Below, in pieces: positions 28,541 to 37,599 of a DNA stretch of 64,000 nucleotides; position 1 is the stretch's first letter, and the number at the start of each line of letters is the position of its first letter. The notes below the pieces were generated by a model. The model was not told where the DNA came from. It saw only the letters and a program-made list of their open reading frames with translations, and did not search any database. Both the position numbers and the translations under genes were made by a program. Where the stretch lies: NCBI RefSeq assembly GCF_033783015.1, contig NZ_CP123907.1, forward strand, positions 1 to 64,000. Direction: 5' to 3'. This DNA comes from Corynebacterium sp. 21KM1197 (GTDB lineage Bacteria; Actinomycetota; Actinomycetes; Mycobacteriales; Mycobacteriaceae).

Positions 28541-28595
28541 AAAGGGTGCCATTAGGGGTGATGAGAGGGCCGGGGAGCGGCCAGTGGCACCCCTA
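28541..28595. repeat. palindromic element 4, interrupted by the IS
   Basis: Left arm AAAGGGTGCCA (28541-28551) and right arm TGGCACCCCTA (28585-28595), 33 bp between. The first eight bases of the left arm are the IS target duplication, so the element was intact before insertion. The arms are the least perfect of the array cluster. Confidence 0.8.
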
Positions 28596-28665
28596 AGTGG
28601 TGTGCGAGAACCAGAGGGTGTTCACGGGACGTCGGACGGTGCGAGAAGAAGCGCGAGAAAGACCA

Positions 28666-28720
28666 AAGGGGTGCCACCTACGCGGAGGGAGGCGCGGAAA
28701 CCCCGCCAGTGGCACCCCTT
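28666..28720. repeat. palindromic element 5
   Basis: Arms AAGGGGTGCCA (28666-28676) and TGGCACCCCTT (28710-28720), 33 bp between, GC-rich interior with less strand bias than elements 1-3. Confidence 0.85.
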
Positions 28721-28762
28721 AGAGCCGCAGCCGCCACTGATCGAGGGAAACGAAAACAGGGT

Positions 28763-28808
28763 AAAAGAAACCGGCTCGGTCCCCGCGCCACGCAAGGAAC
28801 CAAGCCGG
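28763..28808 (-). terminator. rho-independent terminator of crgA
   Basis: On the minus strand, CCGGCTTGGTTCC pairs with GGACCGAGCCGG around a short loop and is followed by TTTCTTTT. It begins 16 bp after the crgA stop. Confidence 0.88.
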
Positions 28809-28823
28809 AATGGCTAATTGGGA

Positions 28824-29096
28824 TTAGCGCCAGCCCATCGTCATGAGGAGCCCCACGATAAAGAGCCCGAAGCCCACTAGGTAGTTCCAGGCTCCCAGAT
28901 CCTGCATGAGGGGAATGTGGCCACCGGCCAGGTAATTGACCACCAACCAGGCCAACCCCAGCAGCATGAGGCCGAACATGAGCACCTTGTACCACATGGG
29001 CGTGCCGCCGGTGTTGATCTTCACCGGGGTGCGGTCCACCGTGTTCGGCGTGCTGGCTATGGGGCTGTTAGCGGACGTGATCTTTGACTTGGGCAT
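28824..29096 (-). CDS. crgA: cell division protein CrgA
   Basis: CrgA is a small septal membrane protein that helps recruit PBPs and coordinate division in actinobacteria. The 90-residue protein has a polar N-terminus with [14 protein letters not shown] and two membrane helices (about 36-55 and 69-87) ending MTMGWR, the family layout. AGAGGTGA precedes ATG 29096. Position beside the pknB operon is conserved. Confidence 0.93.
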   Translation of the reverse strand: MPKSKITSANSPIASTPNTVDRTPVKINTGGTPMWYKVLMFGLMLLGLAWLVVNYLAGGHIPLMQDLGAWNYLVGFGLFIVGLLMTMGWR

Positions 29097-29145
29097 CAGT
29101 CACCTCTGGGATTTGCTGTATAAAAACGTCGATGGCGCTGGCCGA

Positions 29146-29198
29146 GGCGGGCGCGCCCTTGTGCTGCCTGCACAGTTTAGCAGGCGGGTGCGCCCGCC
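29146..29198 (-). terminator. possible terminator of the pknB operon
   Basis: GGCGGGCGC (29146-29154) pairs with GCGCCCGCC (29190-29198), with an inner GCCTG / CAGGC pairing. It lies just beyond the pknB stop on the minus strand. No T-run follows, so termination strength is uncertain. Confidence 0.4.
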
Positions 29199-29208
29199 CC
29201 CGGTCTGG

Positions 29209-31188
29209 TTAGGGGGCCAGGGCGGTGAGATCGAACTCGTAGTAGCGCACCGTGATCCGGGCGTCCTTGCGCAGGGTTTGACCGGCTTGGGGCTCGGTGG
29301 CGGCGATGAGTTTGCGATCGGTAATTAGGCCCGTCTTGACCTCAGAGCCGGCGACCAGGGAGGAATCCGGTGCCGTCCAGCCTGCGGAGCGCAGTTTGGA
29401 GAGCGCCTGGGACTCGGAGGAGCGGGTGAGGTCGGGCATCTCGAAGAGTTGTCCGTTGGATACCTCCAGGTGTATCGAGGATTGGGCATCCACCATCGAG
29501 CCCTGCTCGGACACGCTGAGAATCTTGCCTTCTGGCTCCAGGGAGTCCACGTAGGTGATCTCGCTATCCAGGTCGAGGGAGTCCAGTGTGGATTGGGCCT
29601 GGTTGAGTTGCAGTCCGGTGAGGTCGGGAACGCGCACCTGCTTGGGGCCGGAGGAGATCGTCACGCTGATCTGAGAGCCCTTGGAGATCTGGGTTCCGGC
29701 GGCCGGATTCTGCTGGATGATCTGTCCCTCGGGCACGGTATCGGATTCCTCCTCCGTGGCCTGGGAATTGAGGGAGAGGCCCGCCGCCTGCAAGGTGGAG
29801 GAGGCTTGTTGCAGGGTCAGGCCGGTGAGGTTGGGGACGTCGGTGACCTCCTTGCCGGAGGAGACGGTCAGTTGCACCGAGGTGCCCTCTTGCAGGGTGG
29901 ATCCCGCCGCCGGGTTGCTGCGGATCACGGAACCGCGCTCCACCTCGGGGCTGGGTTCCTCGCTGGTATCCACCTCAAGGCCCAGTTCCTCCAGGGCGGA
30001 GCGGGCCTCGTTGAGGGGCAGACCCGCCACGTCCGGCACCTGCACGGTGGTATCGCGCTGCTCGATGGCGGGGGCACTCGCGTTATCGGGAGTGGAGGAG
30101 CGGTTGCTTAAGAGGTCATAGGCAAAGGCACCACCCACACCGATCACGGTGAGGCCCAAGATTGCGGCGATCCAGGCGGGCCAGCGGGACTTCTTGGTGG
30201 GCTTGCGGTGGCGGCGCGGCTTTGAGCGGGGGGCGTCGGGAGTCGGTGCCACGGCGGTGGGAGCGGTGGGAGCCGCGGGAACCACCTCGGTGGGGGCGGA
30301 GGGTGCGGGCTGCGCGGCCACGTGGGAACGCGCCGCCTGGGTCACCGCGTTACGGGAGAGCAACTCCAGGTCCTCGGCCATCGCGGAGGCGGACTGATAG
30401 CGATCGGCGGGGTGCTTGGCCATCGCCGTGAGCACCACGGAATCCACGTTCACCGCGGCGGTGGGGCTGAGGTCGGAGATGGAGTGCGAGGGCGGGGTGG
30501 CCTCCTCCTGAACGTGCTGGTAGGCCACGGCAAAGGGGGTTTCGCCCTGGAAGGGCGGGGTGCCGGTGAGCAGTTCGTAGAGCACGCAACCCAGGGAATA
30601 GACGTCCGAGCGGGCGTCGGCGTTGCGGCCCCGTGCCTGCTCCGGGGAGAGATACTGGGCGGTGCCGATCACGGCGGCCGTCTGCGTCATGGCCGAGGTG
30701 GAGTCATCGAGGGCCCGCGCGATGCCAAAGTCCATCACCTTGATCGCGCCGGTGTTGGTGATCATGATGTTCGCGGGCTTGATGTCCCGGTGAATGATCC
30801 CGGCGTCGTGCGAGGCCTGGAGGGCGTGGGCGGCCGGGATCATCGTCGCGGCGGCCTCGGTGGGGGGCATGGGGCCGTCCTCGCGCACGATCTCGCGCAG
30901 GGTGCGGCCAAACACGCGCTCCATCACGATGTAGGGGACGCTGATCCCCTCGATCGTCGTTTCGCCGGTGTCATACACCGCCACGATGGCGGGGTGATTG
31001 AGGCGCCCGGAGTTCTGGGCCTCGCGGCGGAAGCGCTCGCGGAAATTGACGTCGCGGGCCAATTCCATGCGCAGTACCTTGACGGCCACGCCGCGCCCGA
31101 GCAGGGTGTCCTGAGCGGAGTAGACATCGGACATGCCGCCGGTGCCAATGACCTCGCCTAGCTCGTAACGGTCAGCGATCATCGTCAT
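29209..31188 (-). CDS. pknB: Ser/Thr protein kinase PknB with four PASTA domains
   Basis: PknB is an essential-type receptor kinase that senses peptidoglycan fragments and regulates growth and division. The 659-residue protein has an N-terminal kinase domain (about 1-275) with VAVKVL lysine, HRDIKPAN and DFGIA; a Pro/Ala linker; one membrane helix (about 335-357); and four PASTA repeats to the C-terminus (starts near VQVPDVAGL, TDVPNLTGL, VRVPDLTGL, FEMPDLTRS). ATG 31188 overlaps the pknA stop (ATGA). It is the last gene of the operon. Confidence 0.97.
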   Translation of the reverse strand: MTMIADRYELGEVIGTGGMSDVYSAQDTLLGRGVAVKVLRMELARDVNFRERFRREAQNSGRLNHPAIVAVYDTGETTIEGISVPYIVMERVFGRTLREIVREDGPMPPTEAAATMIPAAHALQASHDAGIIHRDIKPANIMITNTGAIKVMDFGIARALDDSTSAMTQTAAVIGTAQYLSPEQARGRNADARSDVYSLGCVLYELLTGTPPFQGETPFAVAYQHVQEEATPPSHSISDLSPTAAVNVDSVVLTAMAKHPADRYQSASAMAEDLELLSRNAVTQAARSHVAAQPAPSAPTEVVPAAPTAPTAVAPTPDAPRSKPRRHRKPTKKSRWPAWIAAILGLTVIGVGGAFAYDLLSNRSSTPDNASAPAIEQRDTTVQVPDVAGLPLNEARSALEELGLEVDTSEEPSPEVERGSVIRSNPAAGSTLQEGTSVQLTVSSGKEVTDVPNLTGLTLQQASSTLQAAGLSLNSQATEEESDTVPEGQIIQQNPAAGTQISKGSQISVTISSGPKQVRVPDLTGLQLNQAQSTLDSLDLDSEITYVDSLEPEGKILSVSEQGSMVDAQSSIHLEVSNGQLFEMPDLTRSSESQALSKLRSAGWTAPDSSLVAGSEVKTGLITDRKLIAATEPQAGQTLRKDARITVRYYEFDLTALAP

Positions 31189-32762
31189 TGCACATCTCCC
31201 TCGGCGTCCTCCGAGAGGTTGCCCGACGCTTCGGAGGTGAGCAACTGCACATCCGAGTTATCTTCATTGACCTGCGCCGGGGTATCCGGCGTGTTGCTGG
31301 CCTGCGGAGCCTCCTGTTCCGGCTCCTCCACCACGGTACTCTGCGCCGGGGCGACGGTGGCCGCCTCCTGCTCGCGCTCGCCCGAGTTTTCCTGCTCCGC
31401 CTCGCGGGTCTCGCGGGTGGAACGCTGCTGCGGCTCCTGCTGCGTGGCGCTTTGGGCCGACTGACCAGAATTATTGTTGCCTTGCGCGGGGGCTTGCTGC
31501 TCCACGTACTGCGTGACCACCGCCGTTTCCTGCGTGGGCACGGCGGAACTGCTCTCCGGCGCGGAGGAATCGGTGCTGAAGAAATCCATGCGGTACAGGG
31601 CAAACCCCACCACCAACAGCACGGCCAGGGCGGCCGCTAGGGCCAGGCCCACGCTCATGCCCTCGCGCTTGGGTTCCTCCTTGGGCTTATCGACGACCTT
31701 GCGCGCCGGGGGCACCGGCGGGGAGACGATCTGCCGCTTGGGTGTGGCCGCGGGCTGCACCGTTGTGGGCTGAGCGACGGCCCCCAGGGCCACCGTGGCG
31801 GCCGTGGGCGAGGGCTCCGGCGCGGGCCGGGTGAGCACTGCCGAGCGTGGCTGCGGGGGTCGGTTACCCAGGCGCACCTGGGAGATGGCCTGCGCCATCT
31901 CGTTGCCGTTGGTGAAGCGTCGGCCCGGCTCCTTGCGCAGCGCGATGCCGATCAGTTCGCGGGTCTGCGCGCTGATGGACGTCGATAGCGCGGGCGGGGC
32001 CTGGTTGATGTGCGCCAGCACCACGGACACCGAGGAATCCCCGGTGAAGGGGCGCTTGCCGCTGAGGACCTCGTAGCCCACCACGCCCAGGGAGTACACG
32101 TCCGAGGTGGAGCCCACCTCCTGGCCCTGGGCCTGCTCCGGGGAGACGTACTGGGCGGTGCCCACCACCATGCCGGTGCGGGTGAGGGGAACGGCGGCGG
32201 CGGCCTTGGCGATGCCAAAGTCCGTGATCTTTACCTTCCCCTCCTGGGTGACCATGAGATTTCCGGGTTTGATGTCCCGGTGCACCATGCCCAGGGCGTG
32301 AATGGCGGCGAGGCCGTGGGCGGCCTGCTCCATGACGTCCAGGGCCATCGCCTCCGGGAGGGAACCCTCCCGGGAGAGGAGATCCGCCAGGGATTCCCCG
32401 CGCACGTACTCCATCACGATGAAGCAGAAGATGGTGCCGTGGGAATCGGAAACCTCGCGGTAATCGTACGTGTGTACCACGTTCTCGGAGGTGATGTTCT
32501 CGGCGGCCTGCGCCTCGTTGCGGAAGCGCTCCAGGAACTCGGTGGAGTTGGAGAACTCCGGGCGCAGGGACTTGATGGCCACCTCGCGGTCGTGGCGGGC
32601 GTCGTCGGCAAGCCACACGGTGGACATGCCGCCGTGGCCGATCACCCACTGGAGGCGATAATCGTCCCCGATGAGGTATTGCAGCCGATCCCGCTGCTCA
32701 TCGTGGGAAAGCCCCGAGCGGGAATGGGGGGTGGAAGCGTTCTTCTGGTTTTCGTCCGTCAC
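31185..32762 (-). CDS. pknA: Ser/Thr protein kinase PknA
   Basis: The 525-residue membrane kinase partners PknB in controlling cell shape. The kinase domain (about 30-300) has VAIKSL, HRDIKPGN and DFGIAK. It is followed by a Pro/Ala linker and one membrane helix (about 375-395, VGLALAAALAVLLVVGFAL). The outer tail of about 130 residues is rich in Gln, Glu and Ser and lacks PASTA repeats, as expected for PknA. It starts 13 bp after pbpA. Confidence 0.96.
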   Translation of the reverse strand: MTDENQKNASTPHSRSGLSHDEQRDRLQYLIGDDYRLQWVIGHGGMSTVWLADDARHDREVAIKSLRPEFSNSTEFLERFRNEAQAAENITSENVVHTYDYREVSDSHGTIFCFIVMEYVRGESLADLLSREGSLPEAMALDVMEQAAHGLAAIHALGMVHRDIKPGNLMVTQEGKVKITDFGIAKAAAAVPLTRTGMVVGTAQYVSPEQAQGQEVGSTSDVYSLGVVGYEVLSGKRPFTGDSSVSVVLAHINQAPPALSTSISAQTRELIGIALRKEPGRRFTNGNEMAQAISQVRLGNRPPQPRSAVLTRPAPEPSPTAATVALGAVAQPTTVQPAATPKRQIVSPPVPPARKVVDKPKEEPKREGMSVGLALAAALAVLLVVGFALYRMDFFSTDSSAPESSSAVPTQETAVVTQYVEQQAPAQGNNNSGQSAQSATQQEPQQRSTRETREAEQENSGEREQEAATVAPAQSTVVEEPEQEAPQASNTPDTPAQVNEDNSDVQLLTSEASGNLSEDAEGDVQ

Positions 32763-32775
32763 CTTCTATTCCTCC

Positions 32776-34212
32776 TCACTGGGCTGCCTGCAAAGCGGCA
32801 TTGAGTACGGCGCGGCCCACGGGGGAGGCCACCTTGCCGCCCGTGGCTCCATAGCCCTGGTTGCCGCCGTCCTTGACCACCACGCCCACGGCCACGTCCG
32901 CGCCCTCGCTGGGGCCAAAGGCCACGTACCAGGTGTGCGGGGGCACGCCATCGCCGTGCTCGGCGGTGCCGGTCTTGGAGGCGATGTCCTGGCCGGAATA
33001 ACCCGCCGTGGAGCGCTCGGAGGCGCGCATGAGCTCGGTGAGCTGGGCGGCGATCTCGGGACTCACGGCCTGGTTCAACTCCTTGGCGTTGATCTTTTCT
33101 AACTCGCGCAGATCCGGGGCGGTAATGCGGGAGACCACGTGCGGCTCCATGCGGGTGCCATTATTGGCCACCGTGGCCGCCATCACGGCCGCCTGGAGGG
33201 CGGACATGGTGACATCGCGCTGGCCGATGGCGGACTGTCCCAGGGAGGCATCGTCGGGCAGATCACCCAGGGAGCCGGGGGCCATGGGCAGGCCCAGATC
33301 GTACGTCTGGCCCACGCCGAAGGCATCGGCGGTGCTCCGCAGGGAATCGCTGCCCACGTCGATGCCCATCTGTACAAAGGCGGTGTTGCAGGAAAGCGCA
33401 AAGGCCGTTTGCAGGGTCACGTCACCGCCGCCCCCACAGGCCTGACCGGCGTAATTGGTGAGGGTCTGCGCGGTATTGGGCAGCGTGATCTCCGCCGCCC
33501 CGGTGAGCGTGCTCCCCGCGGAGTACCCGGCCTCCAGGCCGGCGGCCGTGGTGATGATCTTGAAGATCGAGCCGGGCGGCAGCGTCTCCTGGGTGGAGTG
33601 GTTAAGCAGGGGATTGCCGGGATCGGCGTTGAGTTCCGCCCAGGCCTCCTGGGCCGTCTGCGGGCTCACGATGGAATTGGGGTCATAGCCGGGGCTGGAT
33701 GCCATCGCCAGGATCTCCCCGGTGGAGGGGCGGATGGCCACCACGGAACCCTCGTAGCCGTTATTGACCAACTGATCGTAGGCCACCTGCTGCACCTCCG
33801 GCACCAGGGTGAGTTCCACGTTATTTCCGGTGGGATCGGCCCCGATGATCTGATCGAGCACCCGGCCGGGGGTGGCGTCCGTGCCATTGAGAATGCCGTT
33901 ATAGGCGGACTCGATGCCCGCCGCCCCGTACACGTCCGAGAGGTAGCCCACCACCGGGCTGAAGGCCACGGGTGCGGCCTCGTAGCTGCGGTGGTACAGG
34001 CCGTCCTCGTCCGCGTAGGAGGAGGCCAGCACCTGGCCCCCGGCGGTGATCTGACCGCGCGGAATGGACTTGGTTTCTAAGAAATTGCGTTGATTAAGCG
34101 GATTGGCCGCGTACTCATCGTGGCGGAACACCTGAATCACCGTGAGGTTAATCAGCAGCACCAGGGTAAGCACCAGCGCAAAGACCGCCGTGAAACGAAT
34201 GGAGCGATTCAC
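32776..34212 (-). CDS. pbpA: penicillin-binding protein PbpA (class B transpeptidase)
   Basis: The 478-residue membrane-anchored transpeptidase crosslinks peptidoglycan during elongation or division. It has one N-terminal membrane helix, and the three active-site motifs are S-x-x-K in PGSIFKII, S-x-N in SCNTAF and KTG in ASKTGTAEHG. ATG 34212 directly abuts the rodA stop. It pairs with RodA and is a known substrate of the neighbouring kinases in mycobacteria. Confidence 0.96.
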   Translation of the reverse strand: MNRSIRFTAVFALVLTLVLLINLTVIQVFRHDEYAANPLNQRNFLETKSIPRGQITAGGQVLASSYADEDGLYHRSYEAAPVAFSPVVGYLSDVYGAAGIESAYNGILNGTDATPGRVLDQIIGADPTGNNVELTLVPEVQQVAYDQLVNNGYEGSVVAIRPSTGEILAMASSPGYDPNSIVSPQTAQEAWAELNADPGNPLLNHSTQETLPPGSIFKIITTAAGLEAGYSAGSTLTGAAEITLPNTAQTLTNYAGQACGGGGDVTLQTAFALSCNTAFVQMGIDVGSDSLRSTADAFGVGQTYDLGLPMAPGSLGDLPDDASLGQSAIGQRDVTMSALQAAVMAATVANNGTRMEPHVVSRITAPDLRELEKINAKELNQAVSPEIAAQLTELMRASERSTAGYSGQDIASKTGTAEHGDGVPPHTWYVAFGPSEGADVAVGVVVKDGGNQGYGATGGKVASPVGRAVLNAALQAAQ

Positions 34213-35610
34213 CTAACTCACCTTCCCTACGGACGGCATGTACCCGGTGCCATCGGCCTGATCGGCGTCGCCCACGGGGGATAGGCGGGAGGAACCATCG
34301 GTGGATTCCGCGGGGACCTCCGTGGGCCGACGCGCGGAATCGGAAATGCGCAGCAGAATGCCCAGGAGCATGTAATTGGCCATGAGGGAGGAGCCACCGG
34401 CGGACATAAACGGCGTGGTCAGACCGGTCATGGGCATGAGCGCGCTGATCCCGGCCACCACCACAAACACCTGAATGGCGATGGTGAGGGATAGCCCCGA
34501 GGCCACCAATTTGCCATAGGAATCCCGCGCCAGCAGGGCCGTGCGGAAGCCGCGCGTGACCAGCAGCGCAAAGAGGATCAACACCCCGGACAGGCCAATC
34601 AGACCCATCTCCTCACCCACGGCGGCCAGGATGAAGTCCGTCCACACCACCGGGATGATGTCCGGGTGGCCCTGGCCGATACCCGTGCCGGTGATTCCAC
34701 CCCAGGACATTCCAAAGAGGGAATTGGCCAGCTGGAAACCGGAATTATCGTAATCCGCAAAGGGGTCGAGGAAGTTGCTCACGCGGGCCTGGATCTTGCT
34801 GGAAATCATGTACACGCCCGTGCCGCCGATCATCACCAGCACCACGCCGATGAGCAGCCAGGACGTCCGGCCCGTGGCCAGGTACAGCATGCCCAGCACC
34901 GTGGCAAAGAGCAGCAGCGCCGGGCCGAAGTCATTAGTACCGGCCATGATGAGAATGGCGATGGCCCACACCGCCAAGATGGGGGCGAGATCGCGCAGGC
35001 GGGGGAAGGAAAGCCCCAGGAAGCGATACCCGGCCACCGTAAACAGCGCCCGCTTATTCACCAGGAGTTGCGCGAAGAAGAGCAGCAGCAGAATCTTGGA
35101 AAACTCGCCCGGTTGCAGGGAAAACGGCCCGAGTTTAATCCAAATGCGGGCCTCCGCGTCATCCGGCTGCGGCCACACCAGGGGCAGGGCCAAAAGCCCC
35201 AGGCCCACCAGCCCCAGCAGGTAGGAATACCGCGATAGCGAGCGATACTCGCGCAGGAATACCAGCACCAACACCAGCAGCACCACGCCCACAAAGGTCC
35301 ACAGCACCTGGCGGGTGACCAGGGAGGTCCCATTGGCCTCATCAATGCGATAAATCATCACCAGCCCCAGGCCGTTGAGCGTGGCCGTGACCGGCAGCAT
35401 GATCTGATCCGCGTGCGGAGCGGTGAGACACAGGGCCCAGTGCGCGGCCAGGAAGATCACCACGAAGCCGCCGATCACCCACGCCAGCTCCGAGGTAAGG
35501 GTATTGCCCTGGGAGAGCTCCAGGTTCACCAGCATCGCGGAAACAAAAAGCGCGGAAAGCAGCAGCAGGCCAAGCTCCGTGCGGCGGCCAAGAATCCGGG
35601 ACAACGCCAC
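34213..35610 (-). CDS. rodA: SEDS-family peptidoglycan polymerase RodA
   Basis: A multi-pass (about 12 helices) SEDS protein of 465 residues that polymerises glycan strands from lipid II with its PBP partner. Family features include QPGEFSKILLLLFFAQLL and the C-terminal MTGLTTPFMSAGGSSL. It follows pstP by 1 bp and precedes pbpA directly, giving the polymerase-transpeptidase pair. Confidence 0.96.
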   Translation of the reverse strand: MALSRILGRRTELGLLLLSALFVSAMLVNLELSQGNTLTSELAWVIGGFVVIFLAAHWALCLTAPHADQIMLPVTATLNGLGLVMIYRIDEANGTSLVTRQVLWTFVGVVLLVLVLVFLREYRSLSRYSYLLGLVGLGLLALPLVWPQPDDAEARIWIKLGPFSLQPGEFSKILLLLFFAQLLVNKRALFTVAGYRFLGLSFPRLRDLAPILAVWAIAILIMAGTNDFGPALLLFATVLGMLYLATGRTSWLLIGVVLVMIGGTGVYMISSKIQARVSNFLDPFADYDNSGFQLANSLFGMSWGGITGTGIGQGHPDIIPVVWTDFILAAVGEEMGLIGLSGVLILFALLVTRGFRTALLARDSYGKLVASGLSLTIAIQVFVVVAGISALMPMTGLTTPFMSAGGSSLMANYMLLGILLRISDSARRPTEVPAESTDGSSRLSPVGDADQADGTGYMPSVGKVS

Positions 35611-35611
35611 G

Positions 35612-37120
35612 CTACTTCACCTCCCGGCACTGCACGCCCGGCTGGGGAAGGTCCTCGGGGAGGGGCCTTTCCGTGGCGCTTATCGACGCCGTGGGTTCCG
35701 TGGTCACCGTGGGCTCCGCAGATTCCGTAGCCTCTGTGGTTTCCGTGGCTTCTGCGGTTTCTGCGGCTTCCGGGTGCAGGGTCACGCAGGCGGGCAGGGC
35801 CTGATCGGCCAGGCGGCGCAGCTGCTGATTGATCTCCTCATAGCTGCCCGCCGGCATGGACTCCACCGAGGAGCGCGCCGATTCCGGTAGGTCGCTGAGG
35901 CTAAAGCGGTGACAATCCTGGTTTGCGCCGGGCTCGGTGAGCCGCACCGAGGCATCCTCACCCAGGCAGGCATGCTGGTACGGCTCGTGCAGGGAGGTAC
36001 CCAGCACGCTGTAATCCAGGCCCTGTTCCACCACGATGGCCTGGGAATCATCCGTGGCCAGGAAGTACTGCTCCTTGGCGGAGTGATACACCCACCAGCC
36101 GCCCACGATCAGGCCGATGAGGGCCACCAAAGCAACGATGAGCGTGCCCCAGCGCCACGCTGAACCACGCCCCGTGCTTTCCTTGGACTCCTCCGGGTCC
36201 TCGGCGGCCTCCGGGGGATCGGGCACACCGGCCAGAGGTTGGGAACTCACCTGACCATCGGGGGAGACGGTGGTGACCTTGGTGCGCAGGGCAGCGGCGC
36301 GCCCGGCGGCGGTATCCGGGTGGGATTCCTCGGAAGGCTCGCCGCACAGGGCACCGGCTGTGGCGGGCTTGGTGGGCAACTCGGCCAGGGCCTTCTTATC
36401 CAGGCCCTCCGCGTCCACGACGTCAGCCACCACCACGGTCACGTTGTCCGGGCCGCCGGAGCGTAGCGCCAATTCCACCAGTTTCTGGGCGGCCTCGGCC
36501 GGGGTGCCCTGGGCGAGGTTTTCCTCGATGGTGGAATGCGTGACGGGATCGGAAAGACCATCCGAGCACAGCAGGAGGCGATCGCCGGGGAGGGCGTCGA
36601 TAGTTTTCAGCGTGGGCTCCACCTCGCGGCCCGTGTACGCCTTGAGAATCAGGGATCGCTGCGGGTGGGTGGACACATCCTCCGGCAGCAAGCGGCCCTC
36701 ATTGACCAGGGACTGCACGTACGTATCGTCCACCGTGATCTGTTCGAGCTTGCCCTCGCGCAGCCGATACCCACGGGAATCGCCCACGTGGCACAGCCCA
36801 AACTCCCGGCCATTGAAGGCCAGGGCCGTCAGCGTGGTGCCCATGCCCTGCGTTTCCGGGCGGGCCCCCACCTCGTCCGCGATGGCGCGGTTGGCCTCAT
36901 CGGCCCCGGCCGCCAGCAGCGCCAGCATGTCATTGTCACCCATCTCCTGATCCAGGTGTTCCAGGTGGGTAATCATGATCTGCGAGGCCACCTCGCCCGC
37001 GGCGTGGCCGCCCATGCCGTCCGCCAGCGCCAGCAGGTGTGGCCCTGCGTAGGCGGAATCCTCGTTGTTGCCGCGTACCAGGCCACGATCCGAGGCCACC
37101 GTGTAATTCAAACGAAGCAT
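35612..37120 (-). CDS. pstP: PP2C-type Ser/Thr phosphatase PstP
   Basis: PstP reverses PknA/PknB phosphorylation. The PP2C domain (about 1-240) shows metal-binding motifs RGNNEDSAY, LADGMGGHAAGE, LCSDGLSD and GGPDNVTVVVADV. A membrane helix (about 327-347) is followed by an outer domain ending in Glu/Thr/Ala repeats. The 502-residue length fits the family. Its ATG overlaps the fhaB stop by 1 bp. Confidence 0.96.
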   Translation of the reverse strand: MLRLNYTVASDRGLVRGNNEDSAYAGPHLLALADGMGGHAAGEVASQIMITHLEHLDQEMGDNDMLALLAAGADEANRAIADEVGARPETQGMGTTLTALAFNGREFGLCHVGDSRGYRLREGKLEQITVDDTYVQSLVNEGRLLPEDVSTHPQRSLILKAYTGREVEPTLKTIDALPGDRLLLCSDGLSDPVTHSTIEENLAQGTPAEAAQKLVELALRSGGPDNVTVVVADVVDAEGLDKKALAELPTKPATAGALCGEPSEESHPDTAAGRAAALRTKVTTVSPDGQVSSQPLAGVPDPPEAAEDPEESKESTGRGSAWRWGTLIVALVALIGLIVGGWWVYHSAKEQYFLATDDSQAIVVEQGLDYSVLGTSLHEPYQHACLGEDASVRLTEPGANQDCHRFSLSDLPESARSSVESMPAGSYEEINQQLRRLADQALPACVTLHPEAAETAEATETTEATESAEPTVTTEPTASISATERPLPEDLPQPGVQCREVK

Positions 37121-37581
37121 TATGGCACCAACCTCACCGTCGTCCGGCCCACGCGTATCGACGTCCCCGTGTCCACTCGCTCGGGTTGATCAATGCGGGT
37201 ACCCGCCACGAACGTGCCGTTGCGGGAATCCAGATCCTCCACAAACCAATCCGAACCACGCCGGAACAGGCGTGCGTGACGTGCGGAAGCGAAGTCGTCG
37301 CCAAGCACAAAATCGCAATCCTGGCTGCGGCCCATCACCACCTCGCCCACAGAGGTGATCTCCATGTACGAACCCTGCAACGGGCCCTCCACGATGGTGA
37401 TCCGCTGCGCCGGGGCGGCCTTGCGCGGGGTGGCGGCCTTGCTCCGGCGGGAACCCTTGCCGGATTGCGGGCCGCTGACCAGGGCGGTATCCCGGCGCAT
37501 GGCGCGCAGGGCCACCAGGATGAGGAGCCACAACAGCACCAATACCCCGATGCGGAACCCGGTGAGGACGAGTGAGTCCAT
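37120..37581 (-). CDS. fhaB: FHA-domain protein FhaB
   Basis: The 153-residue protein has an N-terminal membrane helix and a C-terminal FHA domain (about 75-150), with GRSQDCDFVL, SARHARLF and DSRNGTFVAG, which binds phosphothreonine. The mycobacterial orthologue (FipA) links PknB signalling to division. It is second in the operon. Confidence 0.95.
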   Translation of the reverse strand: MDSLVLTGFRIGVLVLLWLLILVALRAMRRDTALVSGPQSGKGSRRSKAATPRKAAPAQRITIVEGPLQGSYMEITSVGEVVMGRSQDCDFVLGDDFASARHARLFRRGSDWFVEDLDSRNGTFVAGTRIDQPERVDTGTSIRVGRTTVRLVP

Positions 37582-37599
37582 GAGTGCTCTCCTTGGGTA

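Noticed and set aside
26703..28720. The spaced repeats as a CRISPR array
   Set aside because: Arms are inverted relative to each other, units are 114-158 bp apart after removing the IS, the repeat is only 11 bp and there is no cas gene nearby.
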